From the NCBI GenBank assembly GCA_002409445.1, contig DHNJ01000183.1, positions 1-9,884 on the forward strand: a stretch of 9,884 bases of DNA. Reading direction: 5' to 3'. This document shows positions 1 through 6,989 of the stretch, in pieces. This DNA comes from Armatimonadetes bacterium UBA5419 (GTDB lineage Bacteria > Armatimonadota > UBA10988). The stretch's first letter is position 1; each line of letters opens with the position of its first letter. The translations under genes and the position numbers were made by a program. Below the pieces are notes generated by a model. That model ran no database searches and was not told the DNA's origin. It saw only the letters and a list, made by a program, of their open reading frames with translations.

Positions 1-716
1 TTGGCCAGCGCCTCGCGGCGGCCGGCGACGCCCGCGGCGGTGACCAGAGTGTCCTGGCTGCCGGGGTCGCCGATCTCGGCGAGGGCATAGAGCACGCTCT
101 CGCGCAGGACCGGGTCATCGGTGCCGGCGAGCGCAAGGATCGGCGCTTGGGCGCCAGCCTCGCGCAGCTCACCCAGCGCGCGGACGATGTTGGCTTGCGA
201 GCGGCCCTGGGTCTGACCCAGTGCGCCTTGCAATGCGGCGCGCGCGGCGGGCGTGCCCAACGCGGTCAGCAGCCGGGCGGCGAAGTCGTTCGAACCGTCG
301 TCGGTCAGCCAGCCGCCGATCGTCGGCACGACCTCGTCATGGCCGAGGTACTGGAGGATCTGGACGATGCTGTTGCGCTGGGCGACGTCGGTCTGGGCGA
401 CCGCGGCGGCCAGCAACGCGTTGGAGACGAGCAGCCGCTGGGGCTCGCCCAGGGCGCGGCTGCGCTCGGCGAGGCCGTTGAGCGTGAACCAAGCCTTGGC
501 TTCATCGGGCGTGCCGATGAGCGCGGCGACCTGGGCGATGCCGTCCGGCCCAAGGGCGATGATCTGGTCGAGGACGCCCTCGGCCTGGGTCATCGCCGCG
601 GCGGGGTCGGCGGGGTTATCGATGGGCAACTGGCGGGCCAGGTCCTGGGCCGACTGGGCCCAGACCGAGAGGCTGAGAGCCAGGCTGACGAAGAGGGCGG
701 ACAGGTAGCGGCGCAT
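1..716 (-). CDS. Secreted HEAT-repeat protein, 3' end cut by window edge
   Basis: The frame is open from an ATG at 716 to the left edge, giving 238 codons and no stop, so the C-terminus is missing. Residues 1-20 form a clear Sec signal peptide: MRR, a hydrophobic core, then Val-Trp-Ala with cleavage expected after Ala20. The rest is alpha-helical and rich in Ala and Leu. HEAT/PBS-lyase-like units are visible at about 113-138, 145-167, 175-199 and 203-226, the last containing the typical ALAEIGDPGS turn. HEAT repeats are protein-binding scaffolds, so a periplasmic or surface role is inferred and no catalytic function can be read here. An AAAGGAA Shine-Dalgarno (724-730) lies 7 nt before the start. 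The gene begins 27 bp after the exported oxidoreductase, so the two are probably cotranscribed. In related bacteria such proteins can carry a C-terminal DUF1080 (3-keto-disaccharide hydrolase) domain. Whether this one does cannot be seen. The HEAT assignment is fairly sure; the role is unknown. Confidence 0.8.
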   Translation of the reverse strand, partial: MRRYLSALFVSLALSLSVWAQSAQDLARQLPIDNPADPAAAMTQAEGVLDQIIALGPDGIAQVAALIGTPDEAKAWFTLNGLAERSRALGEPQRLLVSNALLAAAVAQTDVAQRNSIVQILQYLGHDEVVPTIGGWLTDDGSNDFAARLLTALGTPAARAALQGALGQTQGRSQANIVRALGELREAGAQAPILALAGTDDPVLRESVLYALAEIGDPGSQDTLVTAAGVAGRREALA

Positions 717-743
717 AGCGCGGTTCCTTTCGGCGAGCGGTCC

Positions 744-2042
744 TTAGAGGTGCCAGGGCGCCCGGTAGGGCTGGTCGATCAGGCGGTTAGCGCCCTCGTC
801 GTCGATGAAGCGCATCGTCTGCGAGTCGAAGTGGAGCTTGCGCCCGGTGCGGATCGCCGCGTTGGCCAGGTTGATGAGCGTGCAGCTGCGGTGGCCGTTG
901 ACCTCGTTGAGGGCGAAGGTCTGGCGGTTGCGCACGGCCTGGACGAAGTCGGTGACCTGCGGTGCCGGCTCGGGCAGCGTGGCCATCGCGTCGCGCAGGT
1001 CGGCCGGCTCGAGCCGGAAGCCTGGCCAGACCTTGCCCAGCGGACCCTCGATGTACGGCTGGTTGCGGGTGACCGAGGCGTCGTCGGGGACGGTGTCGGC
1101 TTCGAGGATGATCTTGCAGCCGTCCGCGTAGGTCATCTCGACCTGGTCCCAGGTCAGGCAGGCGTCGGGGTGCGCGGGCATGGGCGTCCAGGCCTGGATC
1201 TCGACCGGGCTCTCGTCGTCCTTGTCGAGGAAGTACTGCACCGGGTCGAGGTAGTGCTGGCCCATGTCGCCCAGGCCGCCGCCATCGTAGTCCCAGTAGC
1301 CGCGGAAGTTGCCGTGGCAGCGATGGGAGTTGTAGGGCTTGTAGGGCGCCGGTCCGAGCCAGAGGTCCCAGTCGAGGTTGGCAGGGATCGGTTCAGGCTG
1401 GAGGTTGGTGCGACCCTGCCAAGAGCCGACTTTCCAGTTGAAGCCGGTGTGGTGGCTGACGCGGACGGTCAGCGGCCAGCCCAGCAGGCCCGAGGAGACG
1501 ATTTGCTTCAGCGGTCCGGCGGTCGTGCCGGAGCCGTAGAACCCGCCGTTGAACCGGAACCAGGTGTTCAGTCGGAAGATGCGGCCATTGCGGCGCACCG
1601 CGTCGACCACGGCCAGGCCCTCGCCGATCGTGCGGGTCATCGGCTTCTCGCACCAAATATCGCAGCCGGCCTCGGCCGCATGGATGCTTTGCAGGGCGTG
1701 CCAGTGGGGCGGGGTGGCGATGTGGCAGATGTCGATCTGCTCCTTGTCGAGCATCTCGCGGTAGTCGCGGTAGCCTTTGCAGGAGGTAAAGCCCATGTCC
1801 TTGGCCCGCGCGACGGCGGCGTCGAGACGGTCACTGTCGACATCGCAGACGGCGACCATGGTGCTGTTCCATTCCTCGAGGTAGCCGAAGTGCCCATTAC
1901 CCATGCCCCCGACGCCGATAATCGCGTGCGTCAGCTTGCTGTTGGGGGCTTGGGCCAGGACCCGGCCCGGCACCATGCAGAGCGTCGAGGCGGCGGCCGC
2001 GGCGCCGAGGAAAGAGCGGCGACTGGGCGTCGGGGTAGACAT
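744..2042 (-). CDS. Tat-exported Gfo/Idh/MocA-family oxidoreductase
   Basis: The product is a 432-residue NAD(P)-dependent sugar or polyol oxidoreductase predicted to act outside the cytoplasm. The N-terminus has a twin-arginine signal: SRRSFLG at 7-13, an Ala-rich hydrophobic stretch, and cleavage after LAQA near residue 32. The Rossmann fold follows with GVGGMG at 43-48 and the acidic strand end CDVD at 66-69. The family EKP motif is at 132-134 and carries the catalytic lysine. GGGLGDMGQHYLD at 254-266 supplies the conserved Asp/His of the C-terminal domain. An upstream in-frame ATG at 2102 would add 20 residues, but the 2042 ATG has an AGGAG Shine-Dalgarno (2052-2056) 9 nt away and puts the Tat motif at its usual distance, so I chose it. 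Exported members with a tightly bound cofactor are known, for example glucose-fructose oxidoreductase. Substrate is unknown. The secreted HEAT protein follows in the same operon. Confidence 0.92.
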   Translation of the reverse strand: MSTPTPSRRSFLGAAAAASTLCMVPGRVLAQAPNSKLTHAIIGVGGMGNGHFGYLEEWNSTMVAVCDVDSDRLDAAVARAKDMGFTSCKGYRDYREMLDKEQIDICHIATPPHWHALQSIHAAEAGCDIWCEKPMTRTIGEGLAVVDAVRRNGRIFRLNTWFRFNGGFYGSGTTAGPLKQIVSSGLLGWPLTVRVSHHTGFNWKVGSWQGRTNLQPEPIPANLDWDLWLGPAPYKPYNSHRCHGNFRGYWDYDGGGLGDMGQHYLDPVQYFLDKDDESPVEIQAWTPMPAHPDACLTWDQVEMTYADGCKIILEADTVPDDASVTRNQPYIEGPLGKVWPGFRLEPADLRDAMATLPEPAPQVTDFVQAVRNRQTFALNEVNGHRSCTLINLANAAIRTGRKLHFDSQTMRFIDDEGANRLIDQPYRAPWHL

Positions 2043-2058
2043 GCTCGGTTTCTCCTGC

Positions 2059-2093
2059 GTGCCTCCGCCCGCGCGGGACTGTTCTAGAGGCAC
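2059..2093 (-). promoter_or_regulatory. Inverted repeat in the leader of the exported oxidoreductase mRNA
   Basis: GTGCCTC at 2059-2065 and GAGGCAC at 2087-2093 are perfect 7-bp arms around a 21-nt loop that itself holds the palindrome CCCGCGCGGG (2068-2077). If transcription starts near 2095 as predicted, the RNA would fold almost from its 5' end, and the stem would finish 2 nt before the AGGAG ribosome-binding site. It could stabilise the mRNA or affect ribosome access. GC-rich leaders form such stems by chance fairly often, so function is an inference. Confidence 0.35.
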
Positions 2094-2108
2094 TATCGGC
2101 AACGATAG
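2093..2108. promoter_or_regulatory. Candidate repressor operator (6+6 bp palindrome)
   Basis: CTATCG, GCAA, CGATAG form a perfect inverted repeat of 6-bp arms with a 4-bp centre. It covers the predicted -10 hexamer and extends past the expected start site of the leftward oxidoreductase promoter, which is where a repressor would block RNA polymerase. It is also AT-richer than its surroundings. No regulator gene is in the window to pair it with. Confidence 0.45.
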
Positions 2109-2130
2109 CAGGCTGTAGACGCGCGCGCAA
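2102..2130 (-). promoter_or_regulatory. Predicted sigma70-type promoter for the oxidoreductase-HEAT operon
   Basis: Reading leftward, TTGCGC (2130-2125) is followed by a 17-bp spacer and TATCGT (2107-2102). The -10 is preceded by TGC, an extended -10. The start would be near 2095, leaving a leader of about 53 nt before the ATG at 2042. The same architecture (TTG..., 17 bp, TGC plus TAnnnT) occurs at the divergent promoter. Prediction is by eye. Confidence 0.4.
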
Positions 2131-2198
2131 GGCTAAGCGGGCGGCTACGCGATTCGACTCGGCGAGCGGGCGCGCTAGATGCGGCCTGGGTCTAGGCG

Positions 2199-2227
2199 TT
2201 GCATCGTTTGCCCCGGGGTGCTAAGGT
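2199..2227 (+). promoter_or_regulatory. Predicted promoter for the NHS-family transporter
   Basis: TTGCAT (2199-2204), a 17-bp spacer ending in TGC, and TAAGGT (2222-2227) make a plausible extended -10 promoter. The start would be near 2234, with a leader of about 60 nt to the ATG at 2294. A 7-bp GC-only inverted repeat (2229-2235 with 2256-2262) overlaps the expected start; I give it little weight. The -10 matches consensus at only three positions. Confidence 0.3.
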
Positions 2228-2293
2228 TGCCCCCGAGATGGCGGGTGGTGCCGCGCGGGGGCGCGGCGTGGGCTCGCGGGAAAGGACTACGGA

Positions 2294-3691
2294 ATGCAAG
2301 CACACTCGGAAGGCGGCGGCATTGTCCCTAAGCTGTCTGTCGTCATGTTCCTTCAGTTCTTCATGTGGGGGGCCTGGTACCTCTCGGTGAGCGTCTTTAT
2401 GAACGCCAACGGCATGGAGAAGGGCGCGCTGTACGCCTACACCGCTGCGCCGCTGGCGGCCATCTTGACGCCCATCCTGATGGGCCTGGCCGTCGACCGC
2501 TTCTTCAACACCGAGAAGGTGTTGGCGACCCTGTTCATCGTCGGCGGAGTGTTGATGCTGCTGCTACCTGGTGTCGCAGCGCAGCCCTCAGACGTCGTGT
2601 TCGGCATGCAGAAGCACGTGGCTTTCAACGTGCTCATCTTCCTGCACACGCTGTGCTACATGCCGACCCTCGGCCTGACGGCGAGCCTCTCCTTCCACCA
2701 CCTGCCCGAAGGTAGCGTCCAGTTCCCGAAGGTCCGGGTCTGGGGCACCATCGGCTGGATTGTGGCGGGCGTTGGCCTGGCCGCTCTGTTCACCGACGGC
2801 AACGTCAAGCCCATCCAGTTCTACATGTCGGGCGCTGCGGGTATCCTGCTTGGCCTGTTCTGCCTCTCGTTCCCCGCCACTCCGGCGCCGAAGAAGGGCC
2901 AGCCGGTCGACATGAACTCGCTGCTGTTCATGGATGCCTGGCAGCAGATGAGGAACCCCTCGTTCTTCGTCTTCATCATGTGTTCATTCCTGGTCTGCAT
3001 CCCGCTCGCGGCGTACTACTCGTCCGCGGGTCCGCTGATCCAGTCGACGGGCATCTCCGGGCAGACCTTCTGGCAGAACATCGGCACCTTCTTCGAAGCG
3101 GCGATGATGCTGGTCATGCCCTGGATGCTGCGGCGCCTGGGCGTCAAGAAGATGATCTCGATCGGTATCTTGGCCTGGGTCGTGCGCTACCTGCTCTTCG
3201 CTTGGGGCGCGCCGATGGTCAACTACTTCAGCCCGATGTCGAGCATCGGCTTCTGGCTGATCATCCTTGGTGTGGCGTTGCACGGGGTCTGCTACGACTT
3301 CTTCTTCGTCACCGGCCAGATCTACGTTGACAATGCGACGCCGGCGAACGTGCGCGGCCAGTGCCAGGGGATGAACATCTTCTTCACCCAGGGCCTGGGT
3401 CAGTTCCTCGGCGCGATCGTCGTGGCGAAGTGGGCCGACAAGGTCTTCGGTGTCCCCGGCTCGGCCGGCGCCATCGAGCGCATGGGTGAGTCGACGCTGC
3501 CGCACTGGCCGTCCTTCTGGCTGCCGCTGGCAATCTTCGCGGCCGTTGTCATGGTGATCTTCTTCCTCGCCTTCAAGGACGAGGGCAAGATCGGCAACAA
3601 CACCGACGACAACATCAGCGGCCCGCCGATGGAGACCCCGATCGAGCATGGCTTCGACGTCACGGATGTCGAAGGCTCGCCGAAGGAGTAG
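2294..3691 (+). CDS. Nucleoside:H+ symporter (NHS) family MFS transporter
   Basis: This 465-residue inner-membrane protein has about 12 hydrophobic segments. Family hallmarks are the first helix KLSVVMFLQFFMWGAWYLSV (about residues 13-32), a WGTIGWIVAG segment near 150, and HGVCYDFFFVTGQIYVDNA followed by VRGQCQG at roughly 330-358. These match the Nuc_H_symport family that includes E. coli NupG and XapB. In those proteins the substrate is a nucleoside driven by H+. Planctomycete- and Armatimonadota-like paralogues often sit in sugar-catabolic loci, so a sugar or glycoside substrate is equally possible here (inference). The last ~35 residues are a hydrophilic acidic cytoplasmic tail. The ATG at 2294 has an AAGGA Shine-Dalgarno (2282-2286) 7 nt upstream. 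It diverges from the exported oxidoreductase operon, which suggests shared regulation and that it takes up that enzyme's product. Confidence 0.9.
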   Translation: MQAHSEGGGIVPKLSVVMFLQFFMWGAWYLSVSVFMNANGMEKGALYAYTAAPLAAILTPILMGLAVDRFFNTEKVLATLFIVGGVLMLLLPGVAAQPSDVVFGMQKHVAFNVLIFLHTLCYMPTLGLTASLSFHHLPEGSVQFPKVRVWGTIGWIVAGVGLAALFTDGNVKPIQFYMSGAAGILLGLFCLSFPATPAPKKGQPVDMNSLLFMDAWQQMRNPSFFVFIMCSFLVCIPLAAYYSSAGPLIQSTGISGQTFWQNIGTFFEAAMMLVMPWMLRRLGVKKMISIGILAWVVRYLLFAWGAPMVNYFSPMSSIGFWLIILGVALHGVCYDFFFVTGQIYVDNATPANVRGQCQGMNIFFTQGLGQFLGAIVVAKWADKVFGVPGSAGAIERMGESTLPHWPSFWLPLAIFAAVVMVIFFLAFKDEGKIGNNTDDNISGPPMETPIEHGFDVTDVEGSPKE

Positions 3692-3709
3692 CTCCGCTAG
3701 ACTGCTCGC

Positions 3710-3751
3710 CGACCGCCCCCGCTGCCTTGTGCGGTGGGGGCGGTCGCGTTT
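3710..3751 (+). terminator. Strong GC-rich hairpin after the NHS transporter gene
   Basis: Bases 3710-3725 pair with 3731-3746 in a 16-bp stem (two G-U wobbles, otherwise Watson-Crick) closed by a CTTGT loop, starting 18 nt past the stop codon. The stem core is GACCGCCCCC against GGGGGCGGTC. The tail CGCGTTTGG has only a three-T run, so intrinsic termination may be partial. It may also protect the 3' end of the mRNA. It sits in the 87-bp gap before the next transporter, whose longest possible frame starts inside it. Confidence 0.6.
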
Positions 3752-3778
3752 GGGGCGCGCGGGTGTAAGGTATCCGTC

Positions 3779-5038
3779 GTGGCAGGCTTGACCCAGTACG
3801 CGCAGGGCTACTTCTGGCTGTTCGCCGGCTTCGCTCTGCACATGTCCTACCTCACGCTGTTCTACCGGCGGAAGGGTTTCGACGACTTCCAGATTGGCGC
3901 GCTCGAAGCCATCGGCTCGCTCTGCATGGTCGTCTCCGCGCTGTACTGGGGGCCGCTGGCCGACCGCGTCTCGCACCGCGGCCGCCTGGTCGCGGCGCTG
4001 GCGCTGGGCCTGTCACTGAGCTTCCCACTGCTCTGGGTGCTGCCGGCCAACCCTTGGCTCGTGCTGCCGGTGGTGGTGATCTTCTACCTTTGCCGCTCGC
4101 CGTTGGTGCCGCTGCTCGATACCCTGTTCCTCGAAGACCTCCACCAGCGCGGCGACAGCCAGGCGGTGCACTACGGCCGGACCCGCTCCTGGGGCTCGGT
4201 CGGCTTCATCGTCGCAGCGACCCTGGTGCCGTTGATCATGGCGCCGGAGGAGACCTCCGACCCGTTGCAGCGCCTGCTGCCCGTGTTCGTCGCCTTCACT
4301 GTCTTCGGCCTGCTGCTGGCCGCGCGCGCGGCGACGATGCGGCCGCCGCCGTCGATGTCGGAGCCCGAGACCGCCACTCCGCCGGCCGCCGCCCGCGGCC
4401 GCGCCCAGCTGCGCGAGGTCTTCGCCCTGCGCGGGTACAAGCGCCTGCTGGTCATCCTCCTGGTCAGCTGGGTCGCCAACCAGTGCTACTACCTGTTCCT
4501 CAGCCTCTACCTCGATGAGATCCAGGTCGCGGACAAGCTCAAGGGCCTCTACTGGTCGGTCGGCGTGCTCGCGGAGATCAGCATGCTGGCCGCCGGGCCG
4601 TGGCTGATGGGACGCTGCTCGCTGCGGGCGCTGATGCTCTGGGGCCTGGCTGGGCGCGCGTTGCGGCTGCTGGCGCTCAGCTTCCCGCTGCCGCCGGCGA
4701 TCGTCTTCTGGGCGGTCATGCCGCTGCACTCGCTGGGTTTCGCCGCGGTCCATCTGGCGACGATGGGCTACCTCGCGCGGCTCGTGCCGCCGCGGCTGCG
4801 GGCCACGGGGCAGACGGTCAACGCCGGCCTGGTCGCCGGCCTGGGCGGGATGCTGGGCAGCCTGATGGCCGGCGGCCTGAGCAAGCTGACGACCGCGCCC
4901 GCGGCGGGCGGCACCGGGCTGAGTTTCCTCGGCCTGCACGGCATCTTCGCCGCGTTCGGCGCCGCCACGCTGCTGCAGATCGCGATCACGCTGGTCGCCT
5001 GGCGGACCCTGCGCGACTCGCCGCGGCCGGACGCCTAG
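3779..5038 (+). CDS. MFS transporter, MFS_1-like / HcaT-LacY type
   Basis: The product is a 419-residue major facilitator with about 11-12 membrane segments, unrelated in detail to the upstream NHS symporter. Residues 1-35 carry the pattern of the MFS_1-like family: YFWLFAGFALHMSYLTLFYRR, then GFDDFQIGALEAI. The inter-helix motif WGPLADRVSHRGR lies at about 57-69. A hydrophilic Pro/Ala/Glu-rich central loop is near residues 182-215. The family includes phenylpropionate- and oligosaccharide-proton symporters; the substrate cannot be read here. I chose GTG 3779 because TAAGG (3766-3770) lies 8 nt upstream and the first helix then begins at once. A GTG at 3734 is in frame but inside the preceding hairpin. 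The stop codon overlaps that of the convergent glycosidase gene. Its nearest partner by position is the glycosidase, so sugar uptake is a reasonable guess. Confidence 0.85.
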   Translation: MAGLTQYAQGYFWLFAGFALHMSYLTLFYRRKGFDDFQIGALEAIGSLCMVVSALYWGPLADRVSHRGRLVAALALGLSLSFPLLWVLPANPWLVLPVVVIFYLCRSPLVPLLDTLFLEDLHQRGDSQAVHYGRTRSWGSVGFIVAATLVPLIMAPEETSDPLQRLLPVFVAFTVFGLLLAARAATMRPPPSMSEPETATPPAAARGRAQLREVFALRGYKRLLVILLVSWVANQCYYLFLSLYLDEIQVADKLKGLYWSVGVLAEISMLAAGPWLMGRCSLRALMLWGLAGRALRLLALSFPLPPAIVFWAVMPLHSLGFAAVHLATMGYLARLVPPRLRATGQTVNAGLVAGLGGMLGSLMAGGLSKLTTAPAAGGTGLSFLGLHGIFAAFGAATLLQIAITLVAWRTLRDSPRPDA

Positions 5039-6933
5039 CCGCCCCGGCGCGCCGCGGGCACCTCGGGCCGCGCGTCCTGGCGGTGGCTCAGCGTCTGCCA
5101 GGTCTGGCCGGTATCGTAGACCGTGGCCAGGTCGAGCGGCTGCGGCAGCCACGAGCGGTAGCGGCTCTCGCTGCTCCAGCCCGCGCCGGCCGAGGGGAAG
5201 TCGCAGAAGACCAGGTCGCCCGCCTCGCTCGGCACGCGAACCACCACCTGCTTGCCCCAGCGCCGCGCCAGCCGGTCGTCAACACGGGCGGCGACGGTGC
5301 CGTCATCCGCGACCCTGATCGTCGCGAGGCCCTCGCGCGCGGGCATCATCTGCTCATCGAGCGTCAGCACGACCGGGCCGCGGGTCAGCGCGATCTGGCC
5401 GTTGCCGACCGGGGCGGTCTGCGCGCGGACGGTCAGGTCGACGGTTAGCACGATCTGGTCGCCGTCCTGCCAGAGCCGCTGCAGCCGGGCGTAGTCGCCG
5501 CGTGGCGTCGGCTGCTCGGCACCGTTGACCGTCAGCCGCGTCGTGTGGCTCCAGGCCGGGATGCGCAGGGCCAGCTCGAACGGCTCGGGGCGCGCCAGGC
5601 TGAGGCGGATCGTGGTCTGCTCGGCGAACGGGTAGTTACCGTCGAACTGCAGGTGCGCGGTCTGGCCGCCGGGCGTCGGCAGGCTGGCCTGGCCCGGTGC
5701 GTAGAGGTTGACGACCAGGCCCTCCGCGCTGGTGCCCGCGGCCCACTTGGGCGTGAGCATCAGGCCGCGCGGGCCGCTGACGATGCAGCAGCTCAGGCCG
5801 ACGTCATCGTGGTGGACGACGCTGGGCACGCGCTCGCCGTTCGGCCCGACGAAGAACGCCCACCAGCGCCCGTCCGGCATCTGCGTGGCCGTCATCGCGT
5901 TGTACAGGTTGCGCTCGATCTCCTCGGCCCAGCGCGCCTCGCCGGTCAGGCGGAGCAGCTGGTAGCAGAGCTTCATCCAGGTCGCCGTGACGCAGACTTC
6001 CATCGGCTTGTACATGGCCTCCGTCTGCTTCAGCTTGCCCTCGAACCACTGCTCGCCCGACGACCCGGGACCGATCAACGTCACTTCATGCTTCAGGACA
6101 CCCTCGGCCAGCGCTAGCGCCGCGTCGAGGTACTGGCGGTTGCCGGTGCCGCGGTACAGCTCGCACAGGCCCTCGAAGCAGGACATCTGCTCGTAGGCCT
6201 TGGCGGCGACGAGCTCGGTCGGCTTCTTGCCCGCCAGCGCATCCTGGATGAGGCGCATGCCCTGCGGCGCGAGCACGCCGGGCTGGTCCCAGGCGCCGAC
6301 GATGTACTGCGCGAAGTCCAGGAGCCGCGCTTCGCCGGTCCGTTCGTAGAGCAGGGCAATCGGTTCGAGGACCGAGGACGAGGGCAGGCCCTTCCACTGC
6401 TCGTAGCCGTAGTCGGGGAGGTGGGCCTTACCGGGACCAAACTGGGCGAGGAGGGTGTCCGCGGCGCGCAGCGCGGCGTCCAGCGTGGCCTGGTCGCCGG
6501 TGCGGTCGTAGGCGGCGATCAGACCGAGCAGCGTGTACTTGCGGCCCCAGATGTCCCAGCCCTTGCCCCGGTGCTCGGGGATGCGCGTGCCCAGGTAGCC
6601 GTCGTCGGCGGCGGTGGCCAGGAGCGCGTCGACCGCGGCGTCGCGCGCGGCGGCGGAGGCGGCGTTGTGCGCGTAGGCGTCGCCCAGGGCCAGGCCGGTG
6701 AACCACTTGCCCCAGTACTCGCAGCGCCAGTCGCCGTTGCCGATCTCGACCTTGTCGCGGTACGGCTTGATGACCGCCTCAAGGTCTTGGCCGACGAGCC
6801 CGCCGGTCACGCAGACATCGTGGTGATGACCCAGCCAGCCGCCAAAGCGGACGCTGCTATCGGGTGCGGGTTCAAAGACGTTGGGCACGAGAACTGACGC
6901 GACGGCCATAAGATGCCACCATCCTGTGATCAT
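5035..6933 (-). CDS. Glycoside hydrolase family 127 (DUF1680), probable beta-L-arabinofuranosidase
   Basis: The product has 632 residues, the usual size for GH127. An (alpha/alpha) barrel spans about 70-400 (GDWRCEYWGKWFTGLALGDAY near 67-87, DGYLGTR at 111-117), followed by beta domains. Residues Glu312, Cys314, Cys382 and Cys383 (MEVC and SCC) match the zinc ligands of Bifidobacterium HypBA1, in which the first Cys of the pair is the nucleophile. Glu294 in GEQWF is the likely acid/base by position. The zinc-thiolate retaining mechanism therefore looks intact. Substrate is probably terminal beta-L-arabinofuranose or a related sugar. ATG 6933 is chosen for its GGAGGA (6939-6944) 5 nt upstream; a longer frame starts at 7005 inside ccmA. 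Residues 7-17 are weakly hydrophobic without a convincing signal peptide, so the enzyme is probably cytoplasmic, consistent with import of short glycosides. The C-terminal ~25 residues are low-complexity and uncertain in value. Confidence 0.9.
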   Translation of the reverse strand: MITGWWHLMAVASVLVPNVFEPAPDSSVRFGGWLGHHHDVCVTGGLVGQDLEAVIKPYRDKVEIGNGDWRCEYWGKWFTGLALGDAYAHNAASAAARDAAVDALLATAADDGYLGTRIPEHRGKGWDIWGRKYTLLGLIAAYDRTGDQATLDAALRAADTLLAQFGPGKAHLPDYGYEQWKGLPSSSVLEPIALLYERTGEARLLDFAQYIVGAWDQPGVLAPQGMRLIQDALAGKKPTELVAAKAYEQMSCFEGLCELYRGTGNRQYLDAALALAEGVLKHEVTLIGPGSSGEQWFEGKLKQTEAMYKPMEVCVTATWMKLCYQLLRLTGEARWAEEIERNLYNAMTATQMPDGRWWAFFVGPNGERVPSVVHHDDVGLSCCIVSGPRGLMLTPKWAAGTSAEGLVVNLYAPGQASLPTPGGQTAHLQFDGNYPFAEQTTIRLSLARPEPFELALRIPAWSHTTRLTVNGAEQPTPRGDYARLQRLWQDGDQIVLTVDLTVRAQTAPVGNGQIALTRGPVVLTLDEQMMPAREGLATIRVADDGTVAARVDDRLARRWGKQVVVRVPSEAGDLVFCDFPSAGAGWSSESRYRSWLPQPLDLATVYDTGQTWQTLSHRQDARPEVPAARRGG

Positions 6934-6951
6934 GGTTGTCCTCCGGTGCTG

Positions 6952-6989
6952 TTGCCGCAAGGCGACCTTGCCGGCTATCATAGCGCGTT
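6952..6989 (+). promoter_or_regulatory. Predicted ccmA promoter, possibly giving a leaderless mRNA
   Basis: TTGCCG (6952-6957), an 18-bp spacer and TATCAT (6976-6981, five of six consensus bases) point to transcription starting at about 6988-6990. The ccmA GTG is at 6990, and no Shine-Dalgarno sequence precedes it, so a leaderless transcript is the simplest reading. The TAnnnT-then-start layout is known for leaderless genes in Deinococcus and other non-proteobacteria. Confidence 0.45.
6974..6984. promoter_or_regulatory. Palindromic element holding overlapping divergent -10 hexamers
   Basis: GCTAT-C-ATAGC is a perfect 5-bp inverted repeat. It gives TATCAT on the plus strand (toward ccmA) and TATGAT on the minus strand (toward the GH127 gene). 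Each is one base from TATAAT. The minus-strand start would be near 6970, leaving about 37 nt before the GH127 ATG. No good -35 is visible for the minus direction. Confidence 0.4.

Noticed and set aside
147..2087. A 646-codon plus-strand open frame antisense to the exported oxidoreductase and HEAT genes.
   Set aside because: It is low-complexity (Val, Gly, Ala, Arg, Asp), spans two recognisable minus-strand genes and has no family motif. It results from third-position GC bias.
2043..2102. Extension of the exported oxidoreductase to the upstream ATG at 2102.
   Set aside because: It would put 20 extra polar residues before the Tat motif, has no good ribosome-binding site and would start inside the predicted promoter palindrome.
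3766..3778. TAAGGT 7 nt before the GTG start at 3779 read as a leaderless -10.
   Set aside because: No -35-like sequence lies 16-18 bp upstream (the hairpin stem is there), and TAAGG at 8-nt spacing works well as a Shine-Dalgarno.
4013..5152. A 379-codon minus-strand frame over the MFS gene, and similar long antisense frames at 2984-3976, 7188-7685 and 8719-9690.
   Set aside because: They translate to Arg/Gln/Pro/Ala-rich text without domains and lie opposite genes with clear motifs.
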